44,202 bases of DNA from Rhodospirillales bacterium CG15_BIG_FIL_POST_REV_8_21_14_020_66_15 (GTDB lineage: Bacteria > Pseudomonadota > Alphaproteobacteria > Rhodospirillales > Casp-alpha2). The notes beneath the pieces were generated by a model. That model ran no database searches, had not been told where the DNA came from, and saw only the letters and a list, made by a program, of their open reading frames with translations. Where the stretch lies: the NCBI GenBank assembly GCA_002781745.1, contig PFFW01000148.1, positions 985 through 45,186 of the forward strand, read 5' to 3'. This document shows, in pieces, positions 43,176 through 44,202 of the stretch (positions are counted from its first letter, which is position 1; every line of letters starts with the position of its first letter). A program made the translations under genes and the position numbers.

Positions 43176-44202
43176 ATGAAGGTACTAGTGGTCGGTTCCG
43201 GCGGCAGGGAGCATTCCCTTTGCTGGGCAATCGCCAAATCCCCGAAATGCAGCGAACTGTTCTGCGCCCCCGGCAACGCGGGCACCGCGGCGCTGGCCAG
43301 GAACGTGGACGTCGCCGCCGAGGACCTGGACGGCATCGTCCGGTTCGTCAAGGACGGCGCCATCGACTTCGTGGTGGTCGGCCCCGAAGCGCCCCTGGTC
43401 GCGGGCCTGGTCGACCGGCTGGACGCGCTGGGCGTCAAATCCTTCGGGCCGACGGCCGCCGCCGCCGAACTGGAGGGGTCCAAGGCCTTCACCAAGGACC
43501 TGTGCGCGAAATACGACATCCCGACCGCCGATTACGACCGCTTCGACGAACCGGACGCGGCCAAGGAATACATCCGCACCCACGGCGCCCCCATCGTGGT
43601 CAAGGCCGACGGCCTGGCCGCAGGCAAGGGCGTCATCATCTGCCGCAACGAGAACGAGGCCTACGCGGCGGTCGACCAGATCATGATCGAGGAAGCCTTC
43701 GGCGAAGCCGGGGCCGAGATCGTCGTCGAACAGTTCCTGGAGGGCGAGGAGGCGAGCTTCTTCGCCCTGGTCGACGGCGAGACGGCGCTGCCGCTGATCG
43801 GCGCCCAGGATCACAAGCGGGCCCATGACGGGGACGAGGGGCCCAACACGGGCGGCATGGGGGCCTATTCCCCCGCACCGGTCATCGACGACGCCATGGC
43901 GGCCCGCGTGATGGCCGAGATCATCGAGCCCACCATCCGCGGCATGGCCGCCGAGGGCCGGCCCTACAAGGGCGTGCTGTACGCCGGGCTGATGATCGAC
44001 GACGAGGGCCCCAAGCTGATCGAATACAACGCCCGGTTCGGCGACCCGGAATGCCAGGTCATGATGATGCGGCTCAAGTCCGACCTGTTGGAGGTCCTGC
44101 TTGCCTGCGCCGAGGGCAGGCTCGCCAAGACCCGGCTGGAATGGCGGGACGAAACCGCGATGATCGTCGTCATGGCCGCCAAGGGCTATCCCGGCAAGTA
44201 CC
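43176..44202 (+). CDS. purD: Phosphoribosylamine-glycine ligase, 5' part (cut by the window end)
   Basis: 342 codons of about 420 are present, from ATG 43176 with GGGAGGA (43158-43164) upstream; the rest lies beyond 44202. PurD joins glycine to phosphoribosylamine with ATP, the second step of purine synthesis. N-terminus '[24 protein letters not shown]', ATP-grasp '[18 protein letters not shown]', '[28 protein letters not shown]' and '[31 protein letters not shown]' are all of the GARS type. The whole readable part is in one frame without interruption. Confidence 0.96.
   Translation, partial: MKVLVVGSGGREHSLCWAIAKSPKCSELFCAPGNAGTAALARNVDVAAEDLDGIVRFVKDGAIDFVVVGPEAPLVAGLVDRLDALGVKSFGPTAAAAELEGSKAFTKDLCAKYDIPTADYDRFDEPDAAKEYIRTHGAPIVVKADGLAAGKGVIICRNENEAYAAVDQIMIEEAFGEAGAEIVVEQFLEGEEASFFALVDGETALPLIGAQDHKRAHDGDEGPNTGGMGAYSPAPVIDDAMAARVMAEIIEPTIRGMAAEGRPYKGVLYAGLMIDDEGPKLIEYNARFGDPECQVMMMRLKSDLLEVLLACAEGRLAKTRLEWRDETAMIVVMAAKGYPGKY

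Noticed and set aside
1-44202. tRNA or rRNA genes, insertion sequences
   Set aside because: No cloverleaf-like sequence, rRNA signature, transposase or terminal repeat was recognised on reading either strand; a tRNA scan was not possible.

Overview
The window is about 44 kb of high-GC DNA, dense with genes, and looks like the chromosome of a free-living alphaproteobacterium, most likely near the Rhodospirillales. The pointers are: an exact alphaproteobacterial LexA box (GTTC-N7-GTTC), a SAM-II riboswitch before metZ, a class I lysyl-tRNA synthetase, a DUF3422 protein, a GshA of the alphaproteobacterial/plant type, and KorAB with an FprA-type ferredoxin reductase. The genus cannot be fixed from the sequence alone.

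Layout. 1-6345: a corrin-ring (vitamin B12) cluster, with the tail of cobK on + and then, on -, cbiX, cobH, cobL, cobI, a cbiG-cobJ fusion and cobM, mostly overlapping by a few bases. 6488-10484 (-): a GAF/HD-GYP c-di-GMP phosphodiesterase-like protein, an unknown protein and a membrane-anchored TPR protein. 10764-15412: ubiD (+) and ubiA (-), both for ubiquinone, flank a cassette made of an S24 (LexA/CI-like) repressor, a divergent promoter carrying an SOS box, and three unrecognised genes. 15464-19376 (+): rsmE, gshA, class I lysS. 19377-20070: a small islet of visibly lower GC holding a hairpin-rich leader, a 92-residue Cas2/VapD-like (SinR family) gene and a strong terminator. 20127-22974: tldD (-) and a DUF3422 gene (+). 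22975-24430: SAM-II riboswitch, terminator, metZ. 24506-29253 (-): korA-korB-fprA-rhodanese. 29525-31898 (+): pmbA (tldE, partner of tldD) and an NADP-dependent reductase. 32010-40759: a lipid kinase (-), then a + strand lipid A/envelope cluster (metallophosphoesterase, glycosyltransferase, MsbA-like ABC transporter, DUF374 acyltransferase, waaA, lpxK, LpxL-like acyltransferase). 40778-43074 (-): xseA and an M23 peptidase. 43176-end (+): purD, cut by the window edge.

Most of the window is core metabolism. Three places deserve attention. First, the SOS-box/S24 cassette between ubiD and ubiA. Second, the Cas2-like islet with its structured leader. Third, the metZ leader, where the SAM-II pseudoknot, an antiterminator hairpin and an intrinsic terminator share sequence, so the switch appears to act on transcription. 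No tRNA, rRNA, CRISPR array or transposase was seen.
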